Assembly: GCA_009929855.1 (NCBI GenBank)
Contig: RZZN01000004.1
Span: 1-64,000, forward strand
Direction of reading: 5' to 3'
Source: Gammaproteobacteria bacterium
GTDB taxonomy: Bacteria > Pseudomonadota > Gammaproteobacteria > Chromatiales > Chromatiaceae
Length of the DNA stretch: 64,000 bases
Below are positions 8,381 through 19,042 of the stretch, piece by piece. The first letter of the stretch is position 1. Every line of letters begins with the position of its first letter. Position numbers and translations under genes: made by a program. A model generated the notes under the pieces. That model was not told the DNA's origin, made no database searches, and worked only from the letters and a program-made list of their open reading frames with translations.

Positions 8381-9268
8381 TCATTGATACAGGACGCCAT
8401 CGCGGCGCCCCATCGAATAGGCCGTCTCCCCCGCCGCCATCCGCAACCGGGCTTCGATCCTAATCTTGTCCATCACGTTGGTATCGGCGACCTCCGGATA
8501 AAGCGGATAGAAGCGCGCCACATCCAGCGCGTTGGCCGCGGCCGCCAGTTCCATCCTGCGCCGCTCATCGAGACTCACGCCGTGCAGCATCAAGAGACGG
8601 GGAGCTTGGCGATGCAGGTACCGTTGGCAGAGATCCTGGTCTTCTCGACTCTCCCAGTCTTCCCGAATCAGGAATGGTGGGAAGTGCTCGCTCTCCCCAT
8701 CGCCGCGGGTAAACCACTGGGCCCTTGGCTTGCTGCCCGCACGCTCGGCGACGCATCGCTCCAATCGGTAGTTCACGGGACCATAGGAGCGGCTGCGCTC
8801 TTCCTCGGTCGTGACGATGGGCATCACCGCGGCCGGGAGTGCGGTCCAATCCGTGAGCCTTGGGAAGGATGCCATCTCAGAGGGCTCGATACAGGAGAAG
8901 ATCAGCGCCAGCGGTGAATCGTCCTTGGGATCGAGCAGCCAATACTCGTAGCGATCGGCGGCCTCGAACGGCAGCCGCGCACCACGCAGAAAGTCGGCGA
9001 GCTCGATGATGCGTCGGTCCACCTCACCGTCTTCGGTGACAGGGTTCTCGACGAGCCGCCCGAGATCACGATGTCTGATGTGCGCCGCCCGCGTGAATCG
9101 GCCCTGCCGCGGACCAGCGGATGGACCGCGACCACGAGCGCTGGCATAGATGAATTGGAGCTCCCAGAGATCGCCATCGATGGAAAGGGCACGCGCCCCG
9201 TCGGTTTCGGCGATCTGTACTTGAGCCGAATAGGGCTGGAGGATACGTTGGGAGTGCGCTCGGATCAT
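8381..9268 (-). CDS. Hypothetical protein (295 aa)
   Basis: Soluble protein of about 295 residues from the ATG reading MIRAHSQRILQPYS. The N-terminal third contains a strand-rich segment (ARALSIDGDLWELQFIYA), the middle has DRYEYWLLDPKDDSPLALIFSC, and the end is helical. Composition is proteinaceous whereas opposing frames are not. The longer ORF start adds 32 low-quality residues. No motif supports an enzymatic call and there is no signal or membrane segment. It may be co-transcribed with the 86-residue gene downstream. Confidence 0.6.
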   Translation of the reverse strand: MIRAHSQRILQPYSAQVQIAETDGARALSIDGDLWELQFIYASARGRGPSAGPRQGRFTRAAHIRHRDLGRLVENPVTEDGEVDRRIIELADFLRGARLPFEAADRYEYWLLDPKDDSPLALIFSCIEPSEMASFPRLTDWTALPAAVMPIVTTEEERSRSYGPVNYRLERCVAERAGSKPRAQWFTRGDGESEHFPPFLIREDWESREDQDLCQRYLHRQAPRLLMLHGVSLDERRRMELAAAANALDVARFYPLYPEVADTNVMDKIRIEARLRMAAGETAYSMGRRDGVLYQ

Positions 9269-9684
9269 CGATATCGGATCGCGGTTGGAGAGGCTCCTGG
9301 GTGATGAAAACAGTCGGCGCGGCGAGCATCGACCCGATGAGTCGTGCCCGCCCCATCCCGTCACTGATCATCATACTAGACCATCGCGAGACCCATGCGA
9401 CCACATAGATGTTGTGATTTTTCGCCCAGATCCAAAACCATCGTTTCGTAAACGGGAATCAGCCGCCAGGGATCGGCCGGCCATGTCATTGACTTGTGCA
9501 TACATGGCACACCGCGGCGGCATCGGATGCGACCCATTGTCGCACTGGAGACCGCCCGGATTCCCTGGGATCATGGAGGAGTCGGGTCGTCGTGACCCGC
9601 CGAGAGGTTGACCCTGATCATGCGCAGGGGCAGCGCATCCGACCTCGACGCGCACGCCTCACCGGCAAACGCGCCTGCGCTGGC
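9269..9684. other. Intergenic region downstream of der
   Basis: About 415 bases without a convincing gene between two minus-strand transcription units. The only structure noted is a 6-bp stem, CGGGTC/GACCCG at 9583-9599, about 86 bases after the der stop, without a U-run. It should also contain the promoter of the hypothetical gene ending at 8381. Confidence 0.4.
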
Positions 9685-11085
9685 TCAACGCTTGCGCTCG
9701 ACGAAACGTTTCAGGCGCTGGCGATGCTTGATCTGGCGCGGCGAGAGCTTGTTTGAACGCCCCTCGAAGGGGTTGCTCCCGCTCTTGAATTCGATCCGTA
9801 GTGGCGTGCCCATGAGGTCGAGATCACGGCGAAAGCGATTGATCAGATAACGGCGGTAGCTGTCCGGTACCGCGTCGGTCTGATTGCCGTGGATCACGAT
9901 GATGGGTGGATTGCGCCCGCCCTGATGGGCATAGCGGAGCTTGATCCGACGCCCCTGGATGAGCGGTGGCTGGTGCTCCTGAACGGCCGCCTCCAGCAAG
10001 CGGGTCAACTCGGGCGTGGGAAGATTGCGGGTCGCATTGGCGTGGGCACGCTCGGCCTCCTCCAGAAGCAGACCAACACCCGTCCCATGCAGTGCCGAGA
10101 TCAGATGCAGCTTGGCGAAATCCAGGAAGCCCAGCTTGCGCTCGATCTGCCCCTTGATCTGATCGCGCTGATCGGCCGCCAATCCATCCCATTTGTTGAC
10201 GGCGATCACCAGCGCCCGTCCACGCTCGATGATATGCGCCGCCAGGGTTGCGTCCTGATCCCCGACCCCGGTCCTGGCATCCAGCACCAAGATCACCACA
10301 TGGGCCGCGTCGATTGCCTGAAGCGTTTTGATCACGCTGAACTTTTCGATCACATCATCGATCCGGGCGCGGCGGCGCATGCCGGCGGTATCGATGAGTG
10401 TGTAATGGCGACCCTGGCGCTCGCAGGGGATGAAGATACTGTCACGGGTCGTCCCCGGCCGGTCGAAGGTCACCAATCGCTCGTCGCCCAGGATACGGTT
10501 GATCAGTGTCGACTTGCCCGCGTTGGGGCGCCCGACGATGGCGACCCGGATGCTGGCATCCGTCTCCTCGGTGACCGCATCCTCCGCGCTGGGCGCGGGC
10601 AATTGGGCGAAGACCTGCTCGATGAGCCCCCGCACCCCCCGACCATGACTGGCCGAGATCGCCCAGGGCTCGCCCAATCCAAGCTGGTGGAAGTCGACCG
10701 TGGCCAAGGCCGGATCCATGACGTCGCTCTTGTTGACCGCGAGCGTGACCGGCTTGCCGAGACGTCGCAGCCGAGCGGCGATGTCGATGTCACCGGGGGT
10801 GCAACCGTCACGGGCATCGACCAGGAACAGCAGATGGTCGGCCTCGTCGATGGCGAGTTGGACTTGACGCTCCATCAAGGCCTCGACCCCCCCGTCGGCT
10901 TGGCTGATCCCGCCGGTATCGACGATCACATAATGACCGGGCCCCACGACACCGACACCGTACTGACGATCGCGGGTGAGACCGGGAAAGTTGGCGACCA
11001 GTGCATCACGCGTCTGGGTCAGACGATTGAAGAGGGTCGACTTGCCCACGTTGGGGCGGCCAAGCAGCGTGATGACTGGGAGCAT
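9685..11085 (-). CDS. der: Ribosome-associated GTPase Der (EngA)
   Basis: Tandem GTPase needed for 50S subunit assembly. Both G domains are visible: GRPNVGKST near residue 9 with DTGG, then NKSD; and GRPNAGKST near residue 180 with DTAG and NKWD. A C-terminal KH-like domain ends in KRFVERKR. 466 residues is the usual size. I start at the ATG at 11085 ([12 protein letters not shown]), directly before the first P-loop; the ORF-track start adds 117 residues read from bamB. It lies 5 bases after bamB, the last gene of the hisS-yfgM-bamB-der series. Confidence 0.97.
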   Translation of the reverse strand: MLPVITLLGRPNVGKSTLFNRLTQTRDALVANFPGLTRDRQYGVGVVGPGHYVIVDTGGISQADGGVEALMERQVQLAIDEADHLLFLVDARDGCTPGDIDIAARLRRLGKPVTLAVNKSDVMDPALATVDFHQLGLGEPWAISASHGRGVRGLIEQVFAQLPAPSAEDAVTEETDASIRVAIVGRPNAGKSTLINRILGDERLVTFDRPGTTRDSIFIPCERQGRHYTLIDTAGMRRRARIDDVIEKFSVIKTLQAIDAAHVVILVLDARTGVGDQDATLAAHIIERGRALVIAVNKWDGLAADQRDQIKGQIERKLGFLDFAKLHLISALHGTGVGLLLEEAERAHANATRNLPTPELTRLLEAAVQEHQPPLIQGRRIKLRYAHQGGRNPPIIVIHGNQTDAVPDSYRRYLINRFRRDLDLMGTPLRIEFKSGSNPFEGRSNKLSPRQIKHRQRLKRFVERKR

Positions 11086-11090
11086 GCCGT

Positions 11091-12392
11091 TCAGGATCCG
11101 GGCTGAGATGGCGTGGTTGCCGGAGGCGCGGTCGTGCCCACCTCGCTCGTGGCATCGATGCGGGCCGGCGTGCGGCCGGGCGTGCCCGTGGCCGAGACAT
11201 CCGAGCCAAGTGTCAAGACGGCGAGCGTGCCGTCGTCGGCGAAGACCAGGAGTCGACCATCGACCACCAGCGGCCGGGCCGTGATCGGGGCCTTGGTGAT
11301 CCGGCTGCGCCCGAGTAAACGCCCATCGGTCCGATCCAGTAGATGGACATAACCCTCCAGGTCGCCGACCGCGATCAGATTGGATATGAGCACGGGGGCG
11401 GTCAGTAGACGATAACGCAAGGCCTCCTGGCGCCAACGCCCGGCCCCGTCGAGCGGATCGGCACCCCAGACCTGGTCCTGCGCATCGGTGATGAAGAGCA
11501 CGTCGGTTTCCGCGGCAAGCCCGGCATAGGCGGAGAGATCACGCCGCCAGAGTACGCTGCCGGTGGTGATGTCGACCGCGGCCAGGTCGCCGTTGTAGGA
11601 ACCCACGAATGCGATGGTGCCGATCACCACCGGATCGGCGTCGATGTCGGCGATGCGCGCCAGCTCGGAGCGTCCGCTCGGGCGGGTGATGCTGACTTCC
11701 CAGATGGGCGCGCCATCGGTGGGATCGAGCATGACCAGCTTGCCGCCGGCCAGTCCGACGAGGATTCCGTGCGGCGTCTCGAGCGGACTGCTGCTGCCTC
11801 GCAGGGTCAGCACCGGCGCTGGATAATTGACCCGCCATTGGAGCGCTCCGGTTGCCGCATCCACGGCATGCACGCTCCCATCGAGGGTGTGCACGATGAC
11901 TTGACCCGCCTCGGTCAGACGTGGCACCGAGAGGATCTCACTGCCGAGACTGACGCGCCATTGCTCGCTCCCATCGCGCGTCGCGAAGGCGAGCAGCTCG
12001 CCGCGGGTCGTCCCGATGACCAACCGCTCGGCGCGCACGTCCGGACCGCCACTGAATCCCAGACCGGTCTCGCGTTGCCACAGCGTGCTGCCGTTCTCGA
12101 GCGCGACCGCCGCGAGACGACCGCGTGCATCGGCGACGAAGACCTTTCCCGCGGCGAGCGCGGGGATCAGATAGAGACGACGCTCCGCGGTGCCGCGGGT
12201 CGGCCGCACCGACCACAGTGGGGTGAGGCGCGCGGTTGCGTCGATCGCGGCCAACGGGGTCGGCGGGTTTGGATCCTTGTCGGCCCCGAGCCATGGGATC
12301 ATCCCGCAACCGCCCAGAAGCAGGGCCAGCAGCGAGAGGCCCAAGCGGCCGGCTCGCCATCGCCAGGGTGTGCGCATCTGTGACTCCATCAC
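11091..12392 (-). CDS. bamB: Outer membrane assembly lipoprotein BamB
   Basis: Beta-propeller lipoprotein of the BAM complex. The signal peptide has an Arg-rich start, a leucine core and lipobox LLGGC with the lipidated Cys at residue 29. It is followed by PQQ-like propeller repeats ([49 protein letters not shown]). The C-terminal 40 residues are a Thr/Pro/Ala-rich extension not usual in BamB. An alternative start at the internal ATG (MRTPWRW) would leave the signal intact. Genes yfgM upstream and der downstream match the conserved gammaproteobacterial order. Confidence 0.95.
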   Translation of the reverse strand: MMESQMRTPWRWRAGRLGLSLLALLLGGCGMIPWLGADKDPNPPTPLAAIDATARLTPLWSVRPTRGTAERRLYLIPALAAGKVFVADARGRLAAVALENGSTLWQRETGLGFSGGPDVRAERLVIGTTRGELLAFATRDGSEQWRVSLGSEILSVPRLTEAGQVIVHTLDGSVHAVDAATGALQWRVNYPAPVLTLRGSSSPLETPHGILVGLAGGKLVMLDPTDGAPIWEVSITRPSGRSELARIADIDADPVVIGTIAFVGSYNGDLAAVDITTGSVLWRRDLSAYAGLAAETDVLFITDAQDQVWGADPLDGAGRWRQEALRYRLLTAPVLISNLIAVGDLEGYVHLLDRTDGRLLGRSRITKAPITARPLVVDGRLLVFADDGTLAVLTLGSDVSATGTPGRTPARIDATSEVGTTAPPATTPSQPGS

Positions 12393-12394
12393 CG

Positions 12395-13021
12395 CTAACC
12401 GGCCGGTGGCAGATTATCGATCTTGAGCTGGATCAGCTGAGACAGACCAGTACCGCGGGCGATCGCCTCCTGATAGGCCTCGCGAGCCGCGGCATGATCG
12501 CCCCGCGCGACCGCCAGATCGCCGCGCACGGCCGCCACCTCGCCAGCGAAGGCCGGGGTCGTCTCGAGGCCCGCAATCGTCTTGGCCGCCGCATCGAGCT
12601 GACCTTCCGCCAACTGGATGCGCGCCAGGCGCAGCGCGGCCAGGTGCGCCAGCGCGGGATCCGGCGCCGCGTCGCGCGCCTGCTGCAAGGCCACCATGGC
12701 CTCGTTGGCCTGACCCGACTCATAGAGCGCCTTGGCCTCGATCAATGCCGCCAACGCGGGATAGGGCGTTGTTCCGTAGTCCTCACGCAGTCGCCGTGTC
12801 TGCGCCGCGAGTGCCTCGGTCTGACCCGCGGCGGCATTGACCATCACCTGATCGAAGATCGCCGAGGCCTCCGCGGCAACGCTGTCGCGATAGTCGCCCC
12901 ACCAGCGCCAGCCGATGATCCCACCCAGACCGATCACGATGCCGGCCACCACGGCCACACCATTCTCGCGCCACCATTTCTTGATGGCTTCGACCTTTTC
13001 CTCGTCGGTTTCGTAGCTCAC
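12395..13021 (-). CDS. yfgM: YfgM-like TPR protein, SecYEG ancillary factor
   Basis: 208-residue inner-membrane protein with a short cytoplasmic N-terminus, one transmembrane segment at about residues 22-41 (GVAVVAGIVIGLGGIIGWRWW), and a TPR-rich periplasmic domain. In E. coli YfgM associates with the SecYEG translocon and PpiD and contributes to periplasmic chaperone function. It lies between hisS and bamB, 2 bases from the latter, matching E. coli order. Confidence 0.92.
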   Translation of the reverse strand: MSYETDEEKVEAIKKWWRENGVAVVAGIVIGLGGIIGWRWWGDYRDSVAAEASAIFDQVMVNAAAGQTEALAAQTRRLREDYGTTPYPALAALIEAKALYESGQANEAMVALQQARDAAPDPALAHLAALRLARIQLAEGQLDAAAKTIAGLETTPAFAGEVAAVRGDLAVARGDHAAAREAYQEAIARGTGLSQLIQLKIDNLPPAG

Positions 13022-13056
13022 TGGGGTCCCCCGTCGATCATCTGGATGGTGTGCAA

Positions 13057-14331
13057 TCAGTTGGTCGCGCCGATCCGCCGACCGAGCAGCTCGATCAGCT
13101 CATCGAAACCGAGCTCGCGCTGACCGGACTCATCACGCAGTGGCTTGAGACCGATCACACCCCGCTCGAGCTCGGTCTCGCCGAGCACGAGTGCGTCGAT
13201 GGCACCGCTCTTGTCGGCGCGCTTGAATTGGCTCTTGAAGCTGCCGCCACCGCAGTGGGTCAGGAGTCTGAGCCCGGGCAGTGCATCACGCAGTCGCTCG
13301 GCGAGCAGCGGGGCCTCGGCCTGGGCCTGCTCGCCGACCGCGATCAGATAGGCATGGACCGCTGGCTCGCTGGCATGCCCCGCCAGGCTGAGCAGCTCGA
13401 CGAGCCGCTCCAGCCCGAGGGCAAAGCCGACGGCCGGTGTCGCGCGTCCGCCGAGCTGCTCGACCAGACCATCGTAGCGACCACCCGCGCACACGGTTCC
13501 TTGAGCGCCAAGGTCATCCGTGATCCACTCGAATACGGTTCGGTTATAGTAATCCAGTCCTCTGACCAGGCGCGGGTTGAGCTGGTAAGGGATGCCGGAC
13601 CGATCGAGCCCGTGACACAGCTGCTCGAAATGGTTACGGGTCGCCGCGCCGAGATGATCCATGAGCGAGGGGGCCGCGGCAATGACCTCTTGCATCTCGG
13701 GATGCTTGGAGTCCAACACCCGCAGAGGGTTGGTCTGCAAGCGGCGCAGACTCTCGGCATCGAGCTGCTCGCGGCGGCCCTCGAGATAAGCCACCAAGCG
13801 CTCACGATAGGCCTGCCGCTCGGCGGTGTCGCCGAGACTGTTGAGCTCGAGTCGCAGACCGCTCAGACCGAGCTCACGCCACAGCCTTGCGGTCATCAGG
13901 ATGATCTCCAGGTCGATATCCGGACCGGCGAGACCGAAGACCTCGACGCCGATCTGATTGAACTGGCGATAGCGGCCACGCTGGGGTCGCTCGTGACGGA
14001 ACATGGGCCCACGATACCAGAGCCGTTGCGGCTGGGTCAGCAGACCATGCTCGATGGCCGCCCGCACACAACTCGCCGTACCCTCCGGCCGCAGACTCAG
14101 ACTGTCGCCATTGCGGTCGGTGAAGCTATACATCTCCTTCTCGACGATGTCGGTCACCTCGCCGATGGAGCGCTTGAACAGCTCGCTGACCTCCAGGATG
14201 GGGGTGCGGATCTCGGCATAGCCGTAGCTGGCGAAGATGCGCCGGGCGCCATCCTCGACCCGGTGCCAGAGCGCGATGGCCTCGGGCAGGATGTCGTGCA
14301 TCCCGCGTATCGCCTGGATATAGCGACTCAT
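13057..14331 (-). CDS. hisS: Histidyl-tRNA synthetase
   Basis: Class II aminoacyl-tRNA synthetase of 424 residues. It starts [16 protein letters not shown], the canonical HisRS N-terminus, so the ATG at 14331 is preferred over the ORF-track start 40 codons earlier. Motif 2 ([16 protein letters not shown]), the histidine-specific [14 protein letters not shown] and a C-terminal anticodon-binding domain are visible. The gene is 67 bases downstream of rodZ, where ispG is found in many relatives; no ispG is present. Confidence 0.97.
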   Translation of the reverse strand: MSRYIQAIRGMHDILPEAIALWHRVEDGARRIFASYGYAEIRTPILEVSELFKRSIGEVTDIVEKEMYSFTDRNGDSLSLRPEGTASCVRAAIEHGLLTQPQRLWYRGPMFRHERPQRGRYRQFNQIGVEVFGLAGPDIDLEIILMTARLWRELGLSGLRLELNSLGDTAERQAYRERLVAYLEGRREQLDAESLRRLQTNPLRVLDSKHPEMQEVIAAAPSLMDHLGAATRNHFEQLCHGLDRSGIPYQLNPRLVRGLDYYNRTVFEWITDDLGAQGTVCAGGRYDGLVEQLGGRATPAVGFALGLERLVELLSLAGHASEPAVHAYLIAVGEQAQAEAPLLAERLRDALPGLRLLTHCGGGSFKSQFKRADKSGAIDALVLGETELERGVIGLKPLRDESGQRELGFDELIELLGRRIGATN

Positions 14332-14398
14332 GGACGGTCCATCCGTGTGGGCGCGAGGCGGCGACTGCGGCAAGCGCTTGGACGCGGGCGAGCGAGGA

Positions 14399-15409
14399 TC
14401 ATTGGCCGGCCTCCGGGTCGAACGAGAAGCGGGCGACATTGCCGCGCGCATAGGGGTTCATGTCGAATGGCTCGCCGTCCACCGTCATGCGGGTATTGTC
14501 GACCCGCCCAATCGTGAAGCGGAAGGGTGGCTGACCTTTGACCTCGCGCTGATCGCCCGCCTTCATCTCACCGACCAGGATCCGCTGATCGGCGACATCG
14601 CGCACCTCCACCCAGGTCGGCGCGGAGAACTCGAGCAGGATCCCGGGCGTCCCGGTGGTCGGCGCCTCGGCCGGCGCACTGATGGGGTCCTCCGCCGCGG
14701 GGCCGCCAGGCTCAGTCACCAAGGCCGTCTGCGCGGATGCCAGGCCATCCGTGACGGCAGCCGGGCCGGACTCCTCGGGCGTGGCGGTGTCGGACGCACC
14801 CGCGTCATCGGCGAGCGGCGGCAGGGTATCGGCTGGCACCGCCGCAGCCTTGGGGTCATCCACGACGGCGACGGATGGCAGTGGCTCGACCAGCGGCTTG
14901 ACCAATGGCTCATCCAACCGCACGAGTGGCTGTGACTCCGGGACCTGCGCCCATCCCTCAGCGGCCAGTTCGTCTTCCGCGCGATCCTGCCACCAGAGCA
15001 CGACCATCGCGGCGACCGCGCCGATCAGCACCAGGCTGAACAGACTCACCCAAGGTCTGGAGCGGCGATCCTCTGGGGCGGCGGGCTCCCGGCCCGGGGT
15101 CGCGTCTGGGATCGGCAACAGACTCGCGGCATGCGCCTGATAGGCCTGGATCAGCGGGTCTGGCTCCAGATCCAACAGGCGTGCGTAATTGCGCAGATAA
15201 CCCGTCACGAAGACGGGCCCTGGCAGTGCATGGTATCGGTCCTGCTCCAGTGCATCGATCAGCTCGGCACGCAGATGCAGGCGCGTGGCGACCGATTCGA
15301 TGCTCAACCCGCGCGATTGTCGCTGCACCCGCAAGCGCCGGCCGGGGCTCTCGGCAAAATCGATCACCTTTTGATCGTCTGGCGAGCTCTCTTGGATCAG
15401 ATTGGTCAC
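14399..15409 (-). CDS. rodZ: Cytoskeletal protein RodZ
   Basis: Links MreB to the cell-wall elongation machinery. An N-terminal Xre/Cro-type helix-turn-helix (about residues 22-85, [22 protein letters not shown]) is followed by one transmembrane helix at 119-140 ([19 protein letters not shown]). Next comes a Pro/Ala/Thr/Glu-rich periplasmic linker, then a C-terminal DUF4115 beta domain ([14 protein letters not shown]...). 336 residues is normal. It lies 11 bases after pilF. The typical partner ispG is missing downstream. Confidence 0.94.
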   Translation of the reverse strand: MTNLIQESSPDDQKVIDFAESPGRRLRVQRQSRGLSIESVATRLHLRAELIDALEQDRYHALPGPVFVTGYLRNYARLLDLEPDPLIQAYQAHAASLLPIPDATPGREPAAPEDRRSRPWVSLFSLVLIGAVAAMVVLWWQDRAEDELAAEGWAQVPESQPLVRLDEPLVKPLVEPLPSVAVVDDPKAAAVPADTLPPLADDAGASDTATPEESGPAAVTDGLASAQTALVTEPGGPAAEDPISAPAEAPTTGTPGILLEFSAPTWVEVRDVADQRILVGEMKAGDQREVKGQPPFRFTIGRVDNTRMTVDGEPFDMNPYARGNVARFSFDPEAGQ

Positions 15410-15420
15410 GTTGATGATTC

Positions 15421-16218
15421 CTACTGAGTGCGAACCACGGATGATTCCGGGAAGTTCGCGCGCAAGATCCGCTCGTACTCGGCGGCACGCGCGCGCTGAC
15501 CCAGGTGCCGCTCGGTCTCGATGGCCAGGAGCAGTGCCGTCTTGGCCATCGCGGGCGTGCGCAGGGTCGCCGGATCGAAATAGCGGTCGAGATACACCTT
15601 GGCCGCGCGGTGATTGTCGCGCTTGGATTCGAGCTCGGCCAATTTCACGAGCGCGGGACCGAAGGCCGGGTTCGCGACCAGGGCCGCTTCATAATGGGAT
15701 CGTGCCTTGGCCGAATCACCCGCGCTGACGGCGCAGTTTCCAGCATTGGTCAGCGCGACCCAGGGCGTGGCATAGAGCGGGTTGTCCAATGCGCGCTGGA
15801 AGTAACGCTCGGCCTCGTCATAACGGCCTTGGCGACACTGATAGGCACCGAGCGCATAGAGGACATCGGCATTGTTGGGCGCAAGCCCGAGCGCGCGCTC
15901 ATAGTGGCGGGACGCCAGGTCGAGCTTGCCCATCATCTCGTAGAGGAAGGCGACCCAGATCTGCGCCTTGGGATAGCTGGCATCGGCTTGGAGTGCCTGC
16001 TGGGCATTGCGAAAGGCGATCTCGAGCTGGCCACGATTGTAATATTCCTCGGCCATCTGGACATAGAGCGAAGCTGGACTGTCGCGCGGCTCGAGTCCCA
16101 AGGGGTCATCGATCACGCGTGGCTGGCCGCCCGCGCAGCCGACGAGCCACGACACCAGGATCGCCACACCGAGCGCTGAGCGCGGATCCATGCGCCATGC
16201 CAACCGCACCTTGGTCAC
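15421..16218 (-). CDS. pilF: Type IV pilus biogenesis lipoprotein PilF/PilW
   Basis: TPR lipoprotein that supports assembly or stability of the PilQ secretin. I start at the GTG at 16218, which forms a GTGA overlap with the rlmN stop and yields [10 protein letters not shown] then a hydrophobic core and lipobox LVGC (Cys 28). An ATG nine codons later (MDPRSALG) is the alternative. About five TPR repeats follow from residue ~50 to 240 ([36 protein letters not shown], and so on). Placement between rlmN and rodZ is standard in gammaproteobacteria. Confidence 0.92.
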   Translation of the reverse strand: MTKVRLAWRMDPRSALGVAILVSWLVGCAGGQPRVIDDPLGLEPRDSPASLYVQMAEEYYNRGQLEIAFRNAQQALQADASYPKAQIWVAFLYEMMGKLDLASRHYERALGLAPNNADVLYALGAYQCRQGRYDEAERYFQRALDNPLYATPWVALTNAGNCAVSAGDSAKARSHYEAALVANPAFGPALVKLAELESKRDNHRAAKVYLDRYFDPATLRTPAMAKTALLLAIETERHLGQRARAAEYERILRANFPESSVVRTQ

Positions 16219-17297
16219 GGTCGCGGCCCCGGACCGACGATGACCTGACGGCGAGTACGATCCTGAACGCGGCCGACGAGCTGTCCGCACGCGGCCGCGA
16301 TCTCATCGCCACGGGTCTTGCGCGTCATGGTGAAGAGACCGGAACGGGCGAGCCGCTCGCGAAAGGCCTCGATGCGCTCCGGTGGAGAGGTGCGAAAGAG
16401 ACTGCCGGGAAACGGATTGAAGGGGATCAGATTGACCTTGGACGGGATCCCCTCGAGTAGCCGAATCATCTGCTTGGCATGGGCAAGACTGTCGTTGATT
16501 CCATCGAGCATCACGTATTCCCAGGTCACGCGCCGCCGTCGCCCGCCGGTCACATAGGCCTTGCAGGCTGGCAGCAGCTCGGCCAATGGATATTTGCGGT
16601 TGATCGGGACCAGTTGATCGCGCAGCGGATCATTGGGTGCGTGCAACGACACGGCCAGAGACACCTCGCTGACCTCGCCGAGTCGCACGATGGCCGGCAC
16701 GATCCCCGAGGTGCTCAGGGTGAGCCGGGTCTTGGCGATCATGTAGGCCAGATCGTCCTGCATGACAGCCATCGCCTTCACCACGGCATCGAAGTTGGCG
16801 AGCGGCTCGCCCATGCCCATCATCACCACGTTCGACGGCGGTGCGCCGAGTCGTCTGGTCGCCTGCCAGACCTGACCGATGATCTCCCCGGCGCTCAGGT
16901 TGCGGTTGAACCCCTGGCGGGCCGTCGCGCAGAAGGCGCAGTCGAGCGCGCAACCGACCTGCGAGGAGACACAGATGGTCGTGCGCCGACCCTCCGGAAT
17001 GAAAACGGTCTCGATGCGCTGGCCATCCGTGAGCTCCATCACCCACTTGGTGGTCCCATCCTCCGAGGGACGCTCCAGGATGATTCGCGGCGGGCGGATC
17101 TCGGCCATCTCCTGGAGCGCCACGCGCAGCGCCTTGGGCAGATCGGTCATGACCCCGAGATCGAGCGCGCCGTGCTTGTGGATCCACTTGAAGAGATTGC
17201 GACCATGGAAGGCCTTGAACCCAAGCGCGACCGCCAGGCGCTCGCTGTCGGCCAGATCGAGATCGAGTAGATTGGTCAGCCGCTCGGCGCTCACCAT
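16215..17297 (-). CDS. rlmN: Dual-specificity 23S rRNA/tRNA adenine C2-methyltransferase RlmN
   Basis: Radical-SAM methyltransferase acting on 23S rRNA A2503 and some tRNA A37. The cluster motif [11 protein letters not shown] lies near residue 115. The [10 protein letters not shown] segment and the two conserved cysteines of the ping-pong mechanism also appear present (one is in the C-terminal region ending at [11 protein letters not shown]). 360 residues is normal. It lies 14 bases behind ndk and overlaps pilF by GTGA. Confidence 0.95.
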   Translation of the reverse strand: MVSAERLTNLLDLDLADSERLAVALGFKAFHGRNLFKWIHKHGALDLGVMTDLPKALRVALQEMAEIRPPRIILERPSEDGTTKWVMELTDGQRIETVFIPEGRRTTICVSSQVGCALDCAFCATARQGFNRNLSAGEIIGQVWQATRRLGAPPSNVVMMGMGEPLANFDAVVKAMAVMQDDLAYMIAKTRLTLSTSGIVPAIVRLGEVSEVSLAVSLHAPNDPLRDQLVPINRKYPLAELLPACKAYVTGGRRRRVTWEYVMLDGINDSLAHAKQMIRLLEGIPSKVNLIPFNPFPGSLFRTSPPERIEAFRERLARSGLFTMTRKTRGDEIAAACGQLVGRVQDRTRRQVIVGPGPRP

Positions 17298-17311
17298 GCG
17301 CGACTCCGCGA

Positions 17312-17740
17312 TCAGCGCGTCCGCGCGCAGATTCCTTCGGGGAAGAAGAATGCGATCTCGGTCGCGGCGGTGTCCGGCGCATCCGAGCCATGAACGGCAT
17401 TCTCGGTGAAGGAATCGGCAAAATCGGCACGAATCGTACCAGGCGCGGCATTCGCGGGGTTGGTCGCCCCCATGATCTCGCGGTTCTTGGCCACCGCGTC
17501 TTCACCCGCGAGGACCTGAACCATGACCGGGCCCGAGGTCATGAACTCGACCAACTCATCGAAGAATGGCTTGCCCTGATGAATGGCGTAGAAGGCCGCG
17601 GCCTGCTCCTTGCTCATGTGCAACATCCGCGCGGCAACGATCTGCAGTCCATTGGACTCGAAACGACTCAGGATCGCGCCGATGGCGTCCTTGGCCACGG
17701 CATTGGGTTTGATGATCGATAGGGTAAGCTCGGTGGCCAT
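17312..17740 (-). CDS. ndk: Nucleoside diphosphate kinase
   Basis: Transfers the gamma phosphate of ATP to nucleoside diphosphates through a phosphohistidine. The N-terminus [16 protein letters not shown] and the active-site NAVHGSDA (His near 117) are diagnostic. 142 residues is the usual length. It heads the ndk-rlmN-pilF-rodZ-hisS-yfgM-bamB-der run on the minus strand; the promoter probably lies in the 249-base gap to the divergent DHH gene. Confidence 0.97.
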   Translation of the reverse strand: MATELTLSIIKPNAVAKDAIGAILSRFESNGLQIVAARMLHMSKEQAAAFYAIHQGKPFFDELVEFMTSGPVMVQVLAGEDAVAKNREIMGATNPANAAPGTIRADFADSFTENAVHGSDAPDTAATEIAFFFPEGICARTR

Positions 17741-17989
17741 GAGGACTCCGGTAAGGATCGAGGGGTTGACTGGGGGCAGCGGCCGGCGCTCGGCACCAAG
17801 GCGCTCGGTTGGTCTGACTCCACGTCAGTACCGCGATGCTGCGCCCCGCACGCTGAATGGATCGAGGAAAGATGGTCAAGTCTACCGATCAGGATGCGCA
17901 CGGGCAACGCCGATAGGGCTTTTTGTCGACCGATGATTTCGCGACAATGTCCACACCATCCATGAAGGAACGACCGATCACGGGTTGCG

Positions 17990-18949
17990 ATGACCAACTA
18001 CGATGTCTTCAATGGCGACGCCGATGGGCTCTGCGCGCTCCAGCAGCTGCGTCTTGCCGAGCCGCTCGAGGCCCAGCTCGTCACCGGCGTCAAGCGCGAT
18101 ATCGCACTTCTCGAGCGCATCGAGGCCCGCGCCGGAGATCGCCTGACGGTGCTCGATCTCTCCTTCGACAAGAATCGGGACGCGGTCGCGCGTCTGCTCG
18201 AGCAGGGCGCCTGGATCCGCTATTTCGACCATCACCATGCCGGCGAGATCCCAGTGCATCCGCGCCTGGAGACGCACATCGAGACCCGCGCCGACCGGGG
18301 GACGAGCCTGCTCGTCGACATGGCGCTCCAGGGCGCGCATCGTGCCTGGGCCGTGGTAGGCACCTTCGGCGACAACTTCGATGCGACCGCGCGCCAGGCC
18401 GCTGCCCCGCTCGGCTTGGCCGCCGCCGACCTGGAGCGTCTCCGAGCGCTTGGAATCTATCTGAACTACAACGGCTATGGCGAAACCCTCGAGGATCTCT
18501 GGATTGCGCCCGACGCGCTCTTTCGGCAACTGAGTCACTACCGTGACCCACTCGAGTTCATCGCCACGGAGCCCACGTTCGCTCTGCTGCAGGCGGGTTA
18601 TCAGGACGACATGGCACAGGCGCGCGCCGTCACTCCGGTCTTCGCGGACCACGGCTGTCGGCTGTACTGCCTCCCGGCCGCGGCCTGGGCGCGGCGCGCC
18701 AGCGGCGTCCTGGCCAATGACCTGGCCCAGGCCGCCCCAGGGCAGGCCCATGCCATCCTGACCCAGCGCGCCACCGGCGGCTTCATCGTCAGCGTGCGCG
18801 CGCCACTGGCACGCCCGGACGGCGCGGATCGGCTCTGTCGGGCATTTCCAGGGGGTGGTGGACGCCGCGCCGCGGCCGGGATCAATCATCTCAGCGATGA
18901 TGCATTCGACACCTTTCTGGAACGTTTCCGGACCCATGATTGGTGTTGA
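17990..18949 (+). CDS. DHH-family phosphoesterase
   Basis: 319-residue soluble phosphoesterase. Metal-binding motifs of the DHH superfamily are visible: an N-terminal FNGDADGLCAL segment (D-x-D type), VLDLSFDKN, and FDHHHAG around residue 80. A C-terminal DHHA1-type substrate-binding domain contains GGGGRRAAAG near residue 290. Its substrate, such as an oligonucleotide or cyclic-dinucleotide product, cannot be assigned. It is divergent from ndk and upstream of hflD. The ATG overlaps no gene; a weak GGG lies upstream. Confidence 0.88.
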   Translation: MTNYDVFNGDADGLCALQQLRLAEPLEAQLVTGVKRDIALLERIEARAGDRLTVLDLSFDKNRDAVARLLEQGAWIRYFDHHHAGEIPVHPRLETHIETRADRGTSLLVDMALQGAHRAWAVVGTFGDNFDATARQAAAPLGLAAADLERLRALGIYLNYNGYGETLEDLWIAPDALFRQLSHYRDPLEFIATEPTFALLQAGYQDDMAQARAVTPVFADHGCRLYCLPAAAWARRASGVLANDLAQAAPGQAHAILTQRATGGFIVSVRAPLARPDGADRLCRAFPGGGGRRAAAGINHLSDDAFDTFLERFRTHDWC

Positions 18950-19042
18950 CCCGCCCGGCCTGGCAGCACTGCCTCCTGGACACCGCGGCTTGATCGATCA
19001 CTCATCATTCGGCCGCACCGCCGTCTGGAGGAGATTCACCCC

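Noticed and set aside
9889-11106. 405-residue plus-strand ORF
   Set aside because: Antisense to der, which has both GTPase domains intact; composition is Asp/Gly/Gln-rich shadow type.
13051-14517. 488-residue plus-strand ORF
   Set aside because: Antisense to hisS with no recognisable motifs.
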